From: Streptomyces sp. TLI_146 | GTDB lineage: Bacteria; Actinomycetota; Actinomycetes; Streptomycetales; Streptomycetaceae | Direction of reading: 5' to 3' | Length of the DNA stretch: 64,000 nt | NCBI RefSeq assembly: GCF_002846415.1 | Contig: NZ_PJMX01000001.1 | Coordinates: 3,472,001-3,536,000 of the forward strand | Part shown: positions 50,445 through 58,761 of the stretch, piece after piece | Numbering within the stretch: the stretch's first letter is position 1 | Layout: the number at the start of each line of letters is the position of its first letter | Position numbers and translations under genes: made by a program | Notes under the pieces: model-generated | Databases searched by the model: none | Seen by the model: only the letters and a program-made list of their open reading frames with translations | What the model was told of the DNA's origin: nothing

Positions 50445-51446
50445 GTGAGTGACTCACTGCTGCCCTATGCGGTGGGCGCCGCCAAGCGGGCGCGCCGCGC
50501 GGCAGTACGTATGCGCCGACGTGTCGAGCAGATGCATACCGTACCGGCCATCGACGGAGTCAAGCCGCGGCCGCTGCTGCGGCCCGTGCACTTCTCGGTC
50601 TCCGGTGGGCGCACCCTCAACTTCGCGGTGACCTTCCCGCGCCGCCCCGAGGCGGTCGGCGCGGCCCATCTGGAGATGTCGCGCGGGCGCAAGGTCGTCC
50701 ATGTGGAGCTGGAGCAGGAGCCGCAGAGTGACGGAAGTCTCCTTCTGACGGCCACCGCGCCGCTGCGCCATGACGATCCGTCGGAGACCGGCACCCGTGG
50801 CCCGGTGCTCTCGTCCGGTATGTGGCGCATGGAGGTCGTGGTCACCGAGAGTGACGGCCGTGAGCTGCGGGCGAAGATCGCCTCGGCCCCCGCGGAGTCG
50901 TCCGACGGCCCGACCCTGGCCACCTCGCCGTCACCCACCAGCGGCGCCGTGTTCCGTCCGGTGCGCTCGGTCGACGGCCGCTCGATGCTGAACGTGCGCG
51001 GCCCGCGCCATCAGGCCGAGCTCACCTCGTTCGAGCTGCGCTGGGACCGGATCACGGTGCACGGCCGGCTCATCGCGCCCCGGGCCCCCTTCGAGGAGTA
51101 CGTCGCGGAGGCGGTGCTGCGGCGCAGCAGCAAGGCGGCCGCGGCCCCCGTGACCTGGGACGGCGACCGCTTCACCTTCGACGTACCGCTCGCCGAGATG
51201 GCGGTCGGCCGCACCACCCGCACCTGGGACATGCATCTGAAGGCCGGTGGGAACCGGATCAAGATCGCCCGGCGGCTGACCGATGTGCGTCACCCCAAGC
51301 AGGTCTACCGGACGCCGTTCCGTATCGTCGCTCTCGACAACGGTTCGCTCGCGAGGGTGCACGCCTATGTCACCCCGGCCGGCGTGCTCGCCGTGTCCTG
51401 TACCGGATTCGGAACCGCCCCCCGTGGCGCAGAGGAAGTTGCATGA
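50445..51446 (+). CDS. Unknown protein coupled to the GT4-Stealth gene
   Basis: Protein of 333 aa starting at GTG 50445 (MSDSLLPYAVGAAKRARRAA). The N terminus is basic; the rest is beta-rich with repeats of similar shape (HFSVSGGRTLNFAVTFPRRP, LTSFELRWDRITVHGRLIAP), suggesting two Ig-like or TagF-like accessory domains. There is no membrane helix. It overlaps the next gene by 4 bp (ATGA), so it is coupled to it and probably helps make the same polymer. I do not recognise the family. Confidence 0.75.
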   Translation: MSDSLLPYAVGAAKRARRAAVRMRRRVEQMHTVPAIDGVKPRPLLRPVHFSVSGGRTLNFAVTFPRRPEAVGAAHLEMSRGRKVVHVELEQEPQSDGSLLLTATAPLRHDDPSETGTRGPVLSSGMWRMEVVVTESDGRELRAKIASAPAESSDGPTLATSPSPTSGAVFRPVRSVDGRSMLNVRGPRHQAELTSFELRWDRITVHGRLIAPRAPFEEYVAEAVLRRSSKAAAAPVTWDGDRFTFDVPLAEMAVGRTTRTWDMHLKAGGNRIKIARRLTDVRHPKQVYRTPFRIVALDNGSLARVHAYVTPAGVLAVSCTGFGTAPRGAEEVA

Positions 51447-54265
51447 AGATCACGTTTCTGCTCACCTGGGGCGACGAGATGGGCGGCACCGAGATGGCCG
51501 CCTACACCCAGGCGATCCATCTCGCTCCCCGGCACGACGTCGAGGTGCTGAGCGTCTTCAAGACCCGCCCCGAGCCGTTCTTCTCGGCGGCCCAGCAGGT
51601 CAAGCGGCGCTACCTGGTGGACAGGACCGGATCGTACGGACGCCCGGTGCGTACCAGCGCCCTGGACGAGAACGCCTGCCGGACGCTGGAGTCGCTGCCG
51701 AGCGAGCTCATCAAGCCGTCCTGGGAGTCCACCTTCGACCGGCTGTCCGACATCGAGATGACGGCCGCGCTCGGCTCCCTCGACTCCGACGTGCTGGTCA
51801 CCACCACCCCGGCGCTGCTCGCCGCGGCCGCCGAGCTCGCCCCCTCCCGGGTCGTCACCGTGCACCAGGAGCACCGCGCCTCCCAGCTGCGCGGCGTCTC
51901 CGGTGAGCCGCTGCTGGTCTACGGCCCGCGCGTCGACGCGCTGGTGTCGCTGACCGAGCGCACCAACGACTGGTTCTCCGACTCGCTGCGCGAGGCCGCC
52001 CCGGAGCTCGCCGCGATCCCCAACGCGGTGCCCGACGGCTACCGTCCGCGCGCCGACCTGGAGTCCAAGACGATCGTCCTGGCTGCCCGGATGACCCCGG
52101 AGAAGCAGCTGGACCACGCCATCCACGCCTTCCAGCGGATCTGCGCGGACTTCCCCGACTGGCAGCTGCGGATCTTCGGCGACGGCCCGCAGGAGGTGCG
52201 GCTGCGCCGCCTCGTCGAGGGCCTGGGCATGCACTCGCGCATCGAACTGGTCGGCCGCTCCTCGCAGATGGAGCAGGAGTGGGCCAAGGCCAGCGTCTGC
52301 CTGCTGCCCTCGCGCAATGAGGCCTTCCCGCTGGTGCTCCTGGAGATGTTCGCTGCCGGTGTGCCGGTCATCGCGTACGACATCGTCACCGGGCCTGCCG
52401 AGATCATCCGCCACGATGTGGACGGGCTGCTCGTGCCGCCCGGCGACATCGACTCGCTGGCCGCCGCGATGGCCCGGCTGATGGGCGAGGACGACACCCG
52501 GCACGCGTTCGGCAAGGCCGCCCGCAAGGGCGTGTACGAGCGGTTCGGCGGCGAGGACATCACCGCCCGCTGGGAGCAGCTCTTCGCCAAGCTGGTCGCC
52601 CGCCGCGACACCCCCGAGCGCCTGGCGCAGCGCGCCGACCGCACCGCGATGCGCATCGCGGCCGGCGGCACCCGCAGCTTCAGCGTCGCCGCCCCCGTCT
52701 CGGCCCTGTCGAACTCGGCGGACGAGCAGAAGGCCCGCGAGGTGATGATCCAGGCGCAGGACCGCACCGGGACGCTGATCCGCTCGGCCGGCCGGCTCGC
52801 CGAGCAGCGCGACGACATCAACGGTCCGCGCATGGCGCAGATCAACCTGGAGATCACCGCCAAGGTCCTGGAGGACGCGGGGATCCCGTACATCCTGCTG
52901 CGCCACGACGCCGGCGTCGCCCACCGCGTCGCCGTCCCCGTCGAGATGCGCCGCCGGGTGATCGAGGCCATGTCGACGGCCCTGCACGGCAAGCCGGTCT
53001 ACGCCGAGCTGGTCACCCCGCGCGGCGCCGCGCCCGGCGCGGTCCTGGCCGAGCGGCTGGGCGAGGTGGGCGAGGTCGCGGGTCTGCGCGTGTTCAAGCC
53101 GATCACCTCCGAGAGCCGCACCCTGCGGTACGGACCGGCGTACGGCTGCAGCCTGGAGTTCTGGGCCGAGTCGGAGGAGGACGGCTGGCGCGAGACGCCC
53201 CGGCTGACCACCCTGCTCGGACGGCGCCTGCCGAACCTGGAGGCCACCGCCAAGTGGCGGGTCGGCGAGCGCGACTACCCGACGCTGGCGCAGTTCACCA
53301 AGCAGCTGATGTGGGACGTCGACTACCCGATCGACGTCGTCTACACCTGGGTCGACGACACCGACCCGGCCTGGCAGCAGCGCCGCGACTCGGTGCGCCG
53401 CAGCCGCAACATGCCGACCAACGACGCCGACAGCGGCGACGTGCGCTTCCGCAACCGCGACGAGCTGCGCTACTCGCTGCGCTCCCTGGAGATGTTCGCG
53501 CCCTGGGTGCGCACCATCTACCTCGTGACCGACGACCAGACGCCGGAGTGGCTGGACACCACCCAGCCCGGCATCAAGGTGGTCAGCCACCGCGAGATCT
53601 TCAAGGACCAGGCCTGGCTGCCGACGTTCAACTCGCACGCCATCGAGAGCCAGCTGTACCGCATCGAGGGTCTGGCCGAGCACTTCCTGTACCTCAACGA
53701 CGATGTGTTCATCGGCCGTCCGCTCAACCCGTCGTCGTTCTTCCTGAGCAACGGCGTCGCCAAGTTCTTCCGCTCGCCCACGGCCGTCCCGCCGACCGAG
53801 CCGTCCCCGGACGACGAGGGCTACTTCGCGGCCGCGAAGAACAACCGGGCCCTGCTGGAGAAGGCGTTCGGGCGGACCACGACGACCAGCTTCCTGCACG
53901 CGCCGCACCCGCTGCGCCGCAGTGTGCTGACCGAGATCGCCGACAAGTTCCCGGACGAGGTGGGCCGCACCGCCGCCAACCCGTTCCGCGCCAACTCGGA
54001 CCTGTCGATCACGTCGTCGCTGCACCACCACTACGGCTACCTGATCGGCAGCTCGGTGCCGAGCGCGATCTCGTGCAGCTACATCAACGTGGGCAACTAC
54101 GACCACCACACGGTGCTGACCCGGCTGCTGGCCGAGCGCGCCCACGACACGTTCTGCATCGGCGAGTCCGCCGACGCGGAGGTGTCGGTGGAGGAGCAGG
54201 ACCGCGTACTGCGGGCGTTCCTGAGCGCGTACTTCCCGGTGAAGTCGCGGTTCGAGCGGGACTGA
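51443..54265 (+). CDS. GT4 glycosyltransferase fused to Stealth sugar-phosphate transferase
   Basis: Bifunctional protein of 940 aa. Residues 1-390 are a GT4-type glycosyltransferase (MKITFLLTWGDEMGGTEMAA; EX7E in SRNEAFPLVLLEMFAAG). Residues 430-620 are a Stealth N-terminal-like region. Residues about 625-935 carry the four Stealth regions: CR1 DVVYTWVDDTDPAW, CR2 RNRDELRYSLRSLEMFAPWV, CR3 NSHAIESQLYRIEGL with YLNDDVF, CR4 SLHHHYGYL. Stealth enzymes transfer sugar-1-phosphates, so it likely builds a phosphodiester-linked wall or capsule glycan. From memory the S. coelicolor counterpart is SCO2592. Confidence 0.88.
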   Translation: MKITFLLTWGDEMGGTEMAAYTQAIHLAPRHDVEVLSVFKTRPEPFFSAAQQVKRRYLVDRTGSYGRPVRTSALDENACRTLESLPSELIKPSWESTFDRLSDIEMTAALGSLDSDVLVTTTPALLAAAAELAPSRVVTVHQEHRASQLRGVSGEPLLVYGPRVDALVSLTERTNDWFSDSLREAAPELAAIPNAVPDGYRPRADLESKTIVLAARMTPEKQLDHAIHAFQRICADFPDWQLRIFGDGPQEVRLRRLVEGLGMHSRIELVGRSSQMEQEWAKASVCLLPSRNEAFPLVLLEMFAAGVPVIAYDIVTGPAEIIRHDVDGLLVPPGDIDSLAAAMARLMGEDDTRHAFGKAARKGVYERFGGEDITARWEQLFAKLVARRDTPERLAQRADRTAMRIAAGGTRSFSVAAPVSALSNSADEQKAREVMIQAQDRTGTLIRSAGRLAEQRDDINGPRMAQINLEITAKVLEDAGIPYILLRHDAGVAHRVAVPVEMRRRVIEAMSTALHGKPVYAELVTPRGAAPGAVLAERLGEVGEVAGLRVFKPITSESRTLRYGPAYGCSLEFWAESEEDGWRETPRLTTLLGRRLPNLEATAKWRVGERDYPTLAQFTKQLMWDVDYPIDVVYTWVDDTDPAWQQRRDSVRRSRNMPTNDADSGDVRFRNRDELRYSLRSLEMFAPWVRTIYLVTDDQTPEWLDTTQPGIKVVSHREIFKDQAWLPTFNSHAIESQLYRIEGLAEHFLYLNDDVFIGRPLNPSSFFLSNGVAKFFRSPTAVPPTEPSPDDEGYFAAAKNNRALLEKAFGRTTTTSFLHAPHPLRRSVLTEIADKFPDEVGRTAANPFRANSDLSITSSLHHHYGYLIGSSVPSAISCSYINVGNYDHHTVLTRLLAERAHDTFCIGESADAEVSVEEQDRVLRAFLSAYFPVKSRFERD

Positions 54266-54290
54266 CGCGCCTGTCGCGTCGGATACGGGA

Positions 54291-54332
54291 AAAGGGGCTC
54301 GCCCGGACCTTCTGGTCCGGGCGAGCCCCTTT
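54291..54332. terminator. Bidirectional terminator between the convergent Stealth genes
   Basis: Perfect 19-bp stem starting AAAGGGGCTCGCCC with loop TTCT and a T tail on each strand. It ends both the GT4-Stealth gene and the convergent Stealth gene. Confidence 0.92.
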
Positions 54333-54355
54333 CGTCGTCTTCGCGTCCGCTACCG

Positions 54356-56092
54356 CTACCGCTTCTCGAACGGGCTCGGCACCGGGAAGTACGCGTCGAG
54401 GAAGGGCGTGATCAGGTCCTTCTGCTCGTGCACGTCCTGCTCGGTGGAGACCGTGTCGTTGACGCAGAACACCGTCTTGTCCCGGTTGGCGAGAAGGCGG
54501 CCCAGCCGCGTCTCGGTCCACGGGTGCGTCAGGTCGAGGTAGGTGTACGGGAGTTCGGAGGGCACCGCGCGCTGCGTGTGGTACGCGTAGTAGTGGTGCA
54601 GGGACGACGAGATGGAGATGTCGTCCTCCGAGCGGAACCGGCTCGCCTCGGTGTAGCGGTACTCCGGCTCGAACTCCGTCTCGATCTCGGTGAGCAGGCT
54701 GCGGCGCAGCGGGTGCGGCATGTGCTTCATCTTCTGCACGACCACCGCCCCGTACCGCTCCTCGATCAGACGGCGGTTGTTCTTGCCCGCGGCGGCCACC
54801 GGCGGGTCCTCGGGGGTGCGCGCGCCCAGCGGGACCAGGGCGGGCGACGGGAAGAACTTGGTGAGGCCGCTGGAGAGGAAGAAGTCCTGCGGGGTGACCT
54901 CGTTGCCGAGCATCACGTCGTCGTTGAAGTACAGGAAGTGCTCGGCGAGGCCCTCGATGTGGTGGAGCTGGCTCTCGATGGCGTGCGAGTTGAAGGTGGG
55001 CAGCAGGCCCGGGTCGCGGAAGATCTCCTTGTGGCTGACGACCTTGATGCCGGGCTGGGTGGTGTCCAGCCACTCCGGGGTCTGGTCGTCGGTCACCAGG
55101 TAGACGTTGCGCACCCACGGCGCGTACATGTGCAGCGAGCGCAGCGAGTAGCGCAGCTCGTCGCGGCTGAGGTAGCGCGCGGCGTTGGCGGCCTCGGCGT
55201 GGTAGGTCTCGCCCGCGAACTGGGCACGGCGGCGCAGCCAGGCCGGGTCCGCGCCGTTCACCCAGGTGTAGACGACGTCGATCGGGAAGGTGATCTCGTC
55301 GGTGGGGTGGATGGCGAACTCGGCGCGGGTGCGCACCTGGGCCGCGTCCGGGGCCTCGCGGGGCGCGAGGTGGGTGAAGTACGCCTCGGAGACCTGCGTG
55401 ACAGGGCCTTCGACGGGGAGCGTCTCGGCGAGCTTGCCGACGCGCGGCGGCACCAGCTGGCCGTCCTCCTCGTGCCAGAACTCGACGTCGCAGCCGTAGC
55501 GGTTGCCGAGGGTGAGGCGGTGCGTGGGGTCCGTGCGGTACCAGGTGACGCGGACGGTCCCGGCGGTCCTGAACCGGCGCCAGGTGCCGTCCTCGTACCC
55601 CGGCAGGGAGGTCTCGGGGACCGGGTTGTTGCCCTTGACGTGGGTGACGTAGCCCGGCTGGTCGCCGCAGAGCGCCTCCAGGACCTTCAGCACGGCCGTA
55701 CGGTCGTCCTCGCGGACGGCGACGGCGGCGGAGGTCTCCGAGCGGCCGCGCACGCAGAAGTGGTCGAGACCGGCGGCGTGCAAGGCGCGCAGCACGGTGT
55801 CGAGGTTGGCGCGGCGGGCCTGGAGCGGGGTCACCCCGGGGGTGACGAGGGCGACCTTGGGGTCCTTGCCGACGTGCACGACCGTGCGGTCGGCGCCGGA
55901 GGCGAGGGTCTGGTAGCGCTTGGTGACGCGGGCGGCGCGCATCTTCTCGGCGACGGCCGCGCCGCCCGCGATGCGCATCTTGACGCGGCGCCGCATGTCG
56001 GCGTCGACCTGCGAGACGATCGCCTTGCGGACGCTCTCGGGCACGGCCCGCCGGTAGACCCCCAGCAGTCTCGGTGCCTCGGGATTACGCAC
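54356..56092 (-). CDS. Stealth-family sugar-phosphate transferase
   Basis: Protein of 578 aa without the GT4 domain. Residues 80-250 resemble the Stealth N-terminal region; then CR1 (IDVVYTWVNGADPAW, about 275), CR2 (LSRDELRYSLRSLHMYAPWV), CR3 (NSHAIESQLHHIEGL, YFNDDVML) and CR4 (SLHHYYAYH) follow. The segment after CR2 is almost identical in protein and DNA to that in the convergent GT4-Stealth gene, showing paralogy. GTG start. Predicted to transfer hexose-1-phosphate to a surface glycan. Confidence 0.87.
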   Translation of the reverse strand: MRNPEAPRLLGVYRRAVPESVRKAIVSQVDADMRRRVKMRIAGGAAVAEKMRAARVTKRYQTLASGADRTVVHVGKDPKVALVTPGVTPLQARRANLDTVLRALHAAGLDHFCVRGRSETSAAVAVREDDRTAVLKVLEALCGDQPGYVTHVKGNNPVPETSLPGYEDGTWRRFRTAGTVRVTWYRTDPTHRLTLGNRYGCDVEFWHEEDGQLVPPRVGKLAETLPVEGPVTQVSEAYFTHLAPREAPDAAQVRTRAEFAIHPTDEITFPIDVVYTWVNGADPAWLRRRAQFAGETYHAEAANAARYLSRDELRYSLRSLHMYAPWVRNVYLVTDDQTPEWLDTTQPGIKVVSHKEIFRDPGLLPTFNSHAIESQLHHIEGLAEHFLYFNDDVMLGNEVTPQDFFLSSGLTKFFPSPALVPLGARTPEDPPVAAAGKNNRRLIEERYGAVVVQKMKHMPHPLRRSLLTEIETEFEPEYRYTEASRFRSEDDISISSSLHHYYAYHTQRAVPSELPYTYLDLTHPWTETRLGRLLANRDKTVFCVNDTVSTEQDVHEQKDLITPFLDAYFPVPSPFEKR

Positions 56093-56179
56093 GGGGGGCT
56101 ACTCCTTGACGTTCGGTGGACATCGTACGTTTGCTGAACGTGTCCAGTATGCCGCCGCGGCCGTGGGGGCCGGACGCGG

Positions 56180-56337
56180 GGTTTTCCCCCGCCCCGCCCC
56201 TTCCCGAAAGCCTCCGGCGGTTGTCGGTCGGCTGCGGACCGTGCTGGGTTGCTCGCGCAGTTCCCCGCGCCCCTAAATACCTAGGGGCGCGGGGAACTGC
56301 GCGATCAGCCACCGACGGCCCGCGGACGACAGCGAAC
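56180..56337. repeat. GC-repeat hairpin downstream of obg
   Basis: One reverse (56225-56273) and one forward copy (56284-56332) of the GGGGCGCGGGGAACTGCGCG repeat face each other and form a perfect 22-bp stem (56254-56275 with 56282-56303, loop AATACC). A degenerate CCCGCCCCTTCCCGAAAGCC module precedes it. Likely acts as the obg terminator. Confidence 0.85.
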
Positions 56338-57777
56338 CTAGAACGGCTTGAACTCGTCGAACTCCTGCTGCGCCTCGTCCCGCTCCGCCTCGCGGTCCCG
56401 GCGCCGCTGGGCGGCGGGACGCGGGGCCTCCAGGCGGTGGTCCTCGCCACGGCGGCCCAGCATCTCCGCGCCCGCCATCATCGTCGGCTCCCAGTCGAAG
56501 ACGACCGCGTTGTCCTCGGGGCCGATGGCCACGGCGTCGCCCGCGCGGGCGCCCGCCTTCATCAGCTGGTCCTCGACACCGAGGCGGCTGAGGCGGTCCG
56601 CGAGGTAGCCGACGGCCTCGTCGTTGTTGAAGTCGGTCTGGCGGATCCAGCGCTCCGGCTTCTCGCCGCGCACCCGGTACACCTCGGCCGCCTCGTCGTA
56701 GGTGACCGTGAAGCCCGCGTCGTCGACCGCCTTGGGGCGGATCACGATCCGGGTGGCCTCCTCGACGGGCTTGGCGGCACGCGCCTCGGCCACGATCTTC
56801 GCGAGCGCGAAGGAGAGCTCCTTGAGGCCGGTGCGGGCGACCGCGGAGACCTCGAAGACCTGGTAGCCGCGCTGCTCCAGGTCGCCGCGGATCATGTCCG
56901 CGAGGTCCTGGCCGTCCGGGATGTCGATCTTGTTGAGGACGACGATGCGGGGCCGGTCGTCGAGGCCGCCGTACTGCTTCAGCTCGGCCTCGATGACATC
57001 GAGGTCGGAGACCGGGTCGCGGTCGGACTCCAGGGTCGCGGTGTCCAGCACGTGCACGAGCACCGAGCAGCGCTCGACGTGCCGCAGGAACTCCAGGCCC
57101 AGGCCCTTGCCCTGGCTGGCGCCGGGGATCAGGCCCGGCACGTCCGCGATGGTGTAGACGGTCGAGCCCGCGGTGACCACGCCGAGGTTGGGGACCAGCG
57201 TGGTGAACGGGTAGTCCGCGATCTTCGGCTTGGCGGCGGAGAGGACGGAGATCAGGGAGGACTTGCCCGCGCTGGGGTAGCCCACCAGGGCCACGTCGGC
57301 GACGGTCTTGAGCTCCATGATCACGTCACGGGCCTCGCCGGGCTCGCCGAGCAGCGCGAAGCCGGGGGCCTTGCGCCGGGCGGAGGCCAGCGCCGCGTTG
57401 CCGAGGCCGCCGCGGCCGCCCTGGCCGGCGATGAAGGTGGTGCCCTGGCCGACGAGGTCGGCGAGCACGTTGCCGTCCTTGTCGAGGACGACCGTGCCGT
57501 CCGGGACCGGCAGGATCAGGTCCTGCCCCTCCTTGCCGGTGCGGTTGTCGCCGGCGCCGGGCTGGCCGTTGGTGGCCTTGCGGTGCGGGCTGTGGTGGTA
57601 GTCGAGGAGCGTGGTCACCGACTGGTCGACGACCAGGATGACGTCGCCGCCACGGCCGCCGTTGCCGCCGTCGGGGCCGCCGAGCGGCTTGAACTTCTCC
57701 CGGTGTACGGAGGCGCAGCCGTGGCCTCCGTTACCCGCGGCGACATGCAGCTCGACGCGGTCCACGAAGGTGGTCAT
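56338..57777 (-). CDS. obg: GTPase ObgE/CgtA
   Basis: 50S-assembly GTPase of 479 aa, also linked to differentiation in Streptomyces. The glycine-rich Obg fold is at the N terminus ([31 protein letters not shown]), then G1 [16 protein letters not shown]3 DVPGLI and G4 [10 protein letters not shown], and a C-terminal OCT domain ([20 protein letters not shown]). Normal length plus an acidic/basic tail. It follows rplU-rpmA on the same strand but with a strong hairpin before it. Confidence 0.97.
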   Translation of the reverse strand: MTTFVDRVELHVAAGNGGHGCASVHREKFKPLGGPDGGNGGRGGDVILVVDQSVTTLLDYHHSPHRKATNGQPGAGDNRTGKEGQDLILPVPDGTVVLDKDGNVLADLVGQGTTFIAGQGGRGGLGNAALASARRKAPGFALLGEPGEARDVIMELKTVADVALVGYPSAGKSSLISVLSAAKPKIADYPFTTLVPNLGVVTAGSTVYTIADVPGLIPGASQGKGLGLEFLRHVERCSVLVHVLDTATLESDRDPVSDLDVIEAELKQYGGLDDRPRIVVLNKIDIPDGQDLADMIRGDLEQRGYQVFEVSAVARTGLKELSFALAKIVAEARAAKPVEEATRIVIRPKAVDDAGFTVTYDEAAEVYRVRGEKPERWIRQTDFNNDEAVGYLADRLSRLGVEDQLMKAGARAGDAVAIGPEDNAVVFDWEPTMMAGAEMLGRRGEDHRLEAPRPAAQRRRDREAERDEAQQEFDEFKPF

Positions 57778-57840
57778 GGGCTTGCCTCCAGTACGTACGG
57801 AATGTCGTTGTAATGCCGTGTTTCATTAGAAACACGCGAA

Positions 57841-57890
57841 AGGCGGACCTGCTTCCCGTACGGGGTCCGTACGGGAAGTGAGGTCCGCCT
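57841..57890 (-). terminator. Large double-stem hairpin between rpmA and obg
   Basis: Outer AGGCGGACCT/AGGTCCGCCT and inner CTTCCCGTACGG/CCGTACGGGAAG stems, nested, followed on the minus strand by TTTCG and more T-rich bases. Acts either as a terminator or as an attenuator reducing obg relative to the ribosomal genes. Confidence 0.85.
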
Positions 57891-57904
57891 CACGAAAGAA
57901 CCGG

Positions 57905-58159
57905 TCAGGCGACCGGAACGATGTTCACGACCTTGCGGCCACGGTGGGTGCCGAACTGCACCGCGCCGGCCTGCAGGGCGAACAGCGTGTCGTCGCCACC
58001 GCGGCCGACACCGGCGCCCGGGTGGAAGTGGGTGCCACGCTGGCGGACCAGGATCTCACCGGCGTTGACGGTCTGACCGCCGAAGCGCTTCACACCGAGC
58101 CGCTGAGCGTTGGAGTCGCGACCGTTCCGGGTGGACGATGCGCCCTTCTTGTGTGCCAT
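57905..58159 (-). CDS. rpmA: 50S ribosomal protein L27
   Basis: Peptidyl-transferase-centre protein of 84 aa. [40 protein letters not shown] and [20 protein letters not shown] are the L27 signature. The canonical actinobacterial order rplU-rpmA-obg is kept, 14 bp downstream of the rplU stop. Confidence 0.98.
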   Translation of the reverse strand: MAHKKGASSTRNGRDSNAQRLGVKRFGGQTVNAGEILVRQRGTHFHPGAGVGRGGDDTLFALQAGAVQFGTHRGRKVVNIVPVA

Positions 58160-58173
58160 GTCTCCTCAGTCCC

Positions 58174-58494
58174 TTACTTCGCAGCCGCGGGGATGCCGGT
58201 GACCTTGATCGCCGTGTACTGCTGGCGGTGGCCCTGGCGACGGCGGTAACCGGTCTTGTTCTTGTACCGAAGGATGTCGATCTTGGCACCCTTGTGGTGG
58301 TCCACGACCTCGGCCGTGACCTTGATGCCGGCCAGCACCCACGGGTCGCTGGTGACAGCGTCGCCGTCGACAACGAGCAGGGTCGAGAGCTCGACCGTGT
58401 CGCCAACCTTGGCAGTGGAAATCTTGTCAACCTCAACGATGTCGCCGACAGCAACCTTGTGCTGGCGACCACCGCTGCGCACGATGGCGTACAC
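58174..58494 (-). CDS. rplU: 50S ribosomal protein L21
   Basis: Large-subunit protein of 106 aa. [20 protein letters not shown] is the L21 N terminus; the C-terminal [20 protein letters not shown] binds rRNA. GTG start. First gene of the rplU-rpmA-obg group. The 5' region (58495-58761) has a perfect stem CACGGGC-GA-GCCCGTG at 58543-58558 that may be part of the leader RNA. Confidence 0.98.
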   Translation of the reverse strand: MYAIVRSGGRQHKVAVGDIVEVDKISTAKVGDTVELSTLLVVDGDAVTSDPWVLAGIKVTAEVVDHHKGAKIDILRYKNKTGYRRRQGHRQQYTAIKVTGIPAAAK

Positions 58495-58542
58495 GCGGAT
58501 CTCTCTCTCGCTCGGAACGGAACCCCTGAAGCCAGCCGCGTC

Positions 58543-58558
58543 ACACGGGCGAGCCCGT
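58543..58558 (-). other. Leader stem-loop upstream of rplU
   Basis: Perfect 7-bp stem CACGGGC-GA-GCCCGTG in the rplU 5' region, about 50 bp before the start. No T tract. The two-base loop in the perfect pairing means the real loop must open one or two pairs. Possible autoregulatory or mRNA-stability element; unproven. Confidence 0.45.
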
Positions 58559-58761
58559 GATGATCCGGAATGGACGAGCGGCCTCTCCCCGCTACCGCGA
58601 ACGGTCGCCGGGAGGGAGGTGCTCAGGGGCGGGCGCGCATGGAAACACGCCGAGGGTCAAGGTTACGGGCCGCTTTCCCAGGGGTCAAACCAGCCGATGA
58701 CCGACCGGTAGGGCCGGGCCCGGGGCCGAGGTGTCGGTGGTCACTGATTCAATAATCACTC

